A DNA stretch of 5,986 nt from Dehalococcoidia bacterium (lineage in GTDB: Bacteria; Chloroflexota; Dehalococcoidia; GIF9; UBA5629), in assembly GCA_030604795.1 (NCBI GenBank), contig JAUVVE010000059.1:1-5986 (forward strand), written 5' to 3'. This document shows, piece after piece, positions 4,460 to 5,986 of the stretch. The notes under the pieces were generated by a model. The model was not told the DNA's origin and searched no databases. It worked only from the letters and a program-made list of their open reading frames with translations. The translations under genes and the position numbers were made by a program. Position 1 is the first letter of the stretch. Every line of letters begins with the position of its first letter.

Positions 4460-5986
4460 TCATTTCCAACTGCCTCCTCGGCTAATGAACACGACTCGCA
4501 CGACAATGGCGATTATGGCGACGGCAGCTATAATAGTGACTATTAGTTGCCATAACTCCATGACACCGACCTTGAGGAACTGCCCGTTCGTCCAGTCGCT
4601 CTCGTTTTCAGCGCCGTCTATAGCTCTCACTCTCCAGTAATAGTCCGCTTTGGCTAGCGCCTCGTCGTCGGTGAGACTGTATTCGGAGTGCGTCAACTGT
4701 TCCTTACGAATCATAGCGCCGGAGAAATCAGCGCTCTGGCTTACCTCCAGGAGGTAGGTCACGCCGCTAGGGTCGTCAACATCAGACCAGTCGAACGCCA
4801 CGGTGGTTCTGCCGACAAAACCAATCCTGCTGCCAGCCTCAGGGGTGATAAGACGGGGTGTTGGTGGTGGTTCTGACTCTACGCTGAAGCCAGTTGAGGC
4901 TACAGAAGCTACGGCGTCCGTGACAGTCACTGCATGGTCACCGGCTTGGGTCTTTGGGACTTCGAAGCTGGCGGTGAAGTTGCCTTTGGCATCCGTGGTT
5001 GCGCCGGTAGCTACCTGGATGCCGTCGAAGCCAATTGTTATCGCCTCGTTGCCACCGAAGCCGGTGCCGACAACGACTATTTCATCACCTACAGCTCCAG
5101 AGGCAGGCTTGATTTCCATTTTCGGCGAGACAACTATGGTAGAATCGAGCACATCGCCGGCCTTGGTGGTATCTCCCGAAGCACCAACAACGTGCTCACC
5201 CTTAGTGGTGGGGGGCACCTCTAGTTGAGCTGCCCACGAGCCTTTGGCATCGGCCGTGATGCCGCTGGCAATCAGAGTACCGTCAAAAGTGACTTGAATT
5301 CCAGCTTCGTTCCCTTCAAAGCCAACGCCGCTAATGGAGAGCCTGTCGCCGGTGTGAATGGTGCCGCCTAGGTGCCCCGAGGCTAGCTCGAGCTTTATCC
5401 CTGGAGATACCACAAAGGTGACTTCAGCCACATCGGCATCGGTGGTAACCGCTCCGTGGGCATCTACCTTGTGGATGCCTTTTGTGGATGTAGGGATGGA
5501 GAACACAGCCTGCCATGAGCCTCTGACGTCAGCGCTTATCCTGGTTTTGGTTGCCGGGCCGTCATAGGTAACCGTGATATTCGTTTCCGCGCTGTCGAAG
5601 CCGCTGCCAGCGATGGTCACCACAGTGCCTACCCATCCTGACGTTGGATCGATGCTGATTCGAGGAGCAACGGTGAATGTCTGGTCGTCCACCTCGTCGG
5701 CTGGGGTGGTACCTTCAGCATCAACAACGTGCTCGCCCCGGCTGCTAGCTGGAACCTCGAAGCTGCTCTGCCAGCTTCCCTTACTGCCGGCTGCAACCCC
5801 GGTCTTGACGGGGCTGCCGTCATAGCTTATTACAATACCTGACTCATTGCTATTGAAGCCCCTGCCCGTGACTTCCAGACTTGAGCCTACAGTGCCCTGT
5901 TCAGCACTTAGGCCGATAGATGGCAAGACAGTGAACTCACGATCAAAGGTGTCGTCGCCTGCCTTAAGCGTGACCTTGTGTTGGCC
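4460..5986 (-). CDS. C-terminally anchored surface protein with tandem Ig/IPT-like repeats and an FN3-like domain (N-terminus outside window)
   Basis: The frame is open to the window edge. Twenty more codons precede the TTG at 5926 and match the end of another repeat, so TTG is not the start and the gene continues beyond the window. Numbering from that TTG, four Ig/IPT-like beta-sandwich repeats of about 83-93 residues lie at 2-87, 88-174, 175-267 and 268-350. Each follows a pattern like P.I...SG.VG..V.I.G.GF..NE..I.V.YDG, then KG.W...F.VP...KG.H.V.A, ending FTV.P. A proline linker SEPPPTPRL leads to an FN3-like domain (about 360-453) with typical YLLEVSQSADF and YYWRVRAIDGAENESDW strands. 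A single hydrophobic helix follows (about 458-480), ending in a short basic tail ISRGGSWK. This predicts a long extracellular stalk with its C terminus in the cytoplasm. The ligand and role are unknown; adhesion or a cell-envelope layer is possible. It is followed by the CetZ-like gene on the same strand. Confidence 0.85.
   Translation of the reverse strand, partial: GQHKVTLKAGDDTFDREFTVLPSIGLSAEQGTVGSSLEVTGRGFNSNESGIVISYDGSPVKTGVAAGSKGSWQSSFEVPASSRGEHVVDAEGTTPADEVDDQTFTVAPRISIDPTSGWVGTVVTIAGSGFDSAETNITVTYDGPATKTRISADVRGSWQAVFSIPTSTKGIHKVDAHGAVTTDADVAEVTFVVSPGIKLELASGHLGGTIHTGDRLSISGVGFEGNEAGIQVTFDGTLIASGITADAKGSWAAQLEVPPTTKGEHVVGASGDTTKAGDVLDSTIVVSPKMEIKPASGAVGDEIVVVGTGFGGNEAITIGFDGIQVATGATTDAKGNFTASFEVPKTQAGDHAVTVTDAVASVASTGFSVESEPPPTPRLITPEAGSRIGFVGRTTVAFDWSDVDDPSGVTYLLEVSQSADFSGAMIRKEQLTHSEYSLTDDEALAKADYYWRVRAIDGAENESDWTNGQFLKVGVMELWQLIVTIIAAVAIIAIVVRVVFISRGGSWK
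4877..5986 (-). repeat. tandem coding repeats for Ig/IPT-like domains
   Basis: Four full modules (5923-5666, 5665-5405, 5404-5126, 5125-4877) and the end of a fifth (5986-5927) encode related domains. They are diverged at DNA level, but short exact matches remain: the 13-mer CAACAACGTGCTC occurs on the + strand at 5185-5197 and 5722-5734, at the same point in modules 3 and 1. This indicates old duplication followed by drift rather than recent expansion. Confidence 0.75.

Noticed and set aside
4803..5228. 141-aa open frame on the + strand opposite the Ig repeats
   Set aside because: Its repetitive Thr/Pro/Val-rich translation is the antisense image of the repeat array.
5924..5926. TTG at 5926 as the start of the Ig-repeat protein
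   Set aside because: The 20 codons upstream encode GQHKVTLKAGDDTFDREFTV, which matches the end of the repeat module, so translation passes through this codon.
4877..5986. CRISPR-like or other DNA-level repeat array
   Set aside because: The period is about 260-280 bp, in frame, and follows protein domain boundaries; there are no short identical repeats with unique spacers.

Overview
The window reads as bacterial chromosome, probably from an uncultured member of the Chloroflexota (Dehalococcoidia-like). This placement is an inference. It rests on a CetZ/FtsZ-type GTPase beside an Ig-repeat surface protein, a degenerate 'GTC-tTCTGAG...GAAGAATCTC' palindromic intergenic repeat of a kind I associate from memory with that group, and strong Shine-Dalgarno sites mixed with TTG starts. 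No rRNA, tRNA or CRISPR array is visible.

Layout: (1) Bases 1-990 (+) hold the 3' part of a PiT-family phosphate permease, cut by the window edge. (2) Bases about 1038-3160 form a compact phage-derived module on the + strand. It has an extended -10 promoter, a 52-aa small ORF that starts almost at the predicted transcription start, and an overlapping 108-aa protein resembling a small terminase or packaging-associated protein. A 239-bp spacer follows with degenerate palindromic repeats. The module ends with a TTG-started terminase large subunit and a strong hairpin terminator. No portal, capsid or integrase gene accompanies the terminase. (3) Bases 3194-5986 are on the - strand. They carry a multi-domain surface protein, incomplete at its N terminus, with tandem Ig/IPT-like repeats, an FN3-like domain and a C-terminal membrane anchor. 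Downstream lies a tubulin-superfamily GTPase that looks closer to archaeal CetZ than to canonical FtsZ, with its own sigma70-like promoter and an excellent ribosome binding site.

The + and - blocks converge on the hairpin at 3135-3160. The most interesting biology is the neighbouring pair of a CetZ-like cytoskeletal GTPase and a C-terminally anchored Ig-repeat surface protein. Together they could link cell shape or surface organisation to the cytoskeleton, but the sequence shows only adjacency and shared orientation. The terminase module appears to be a domesticated or relic phage fragment.
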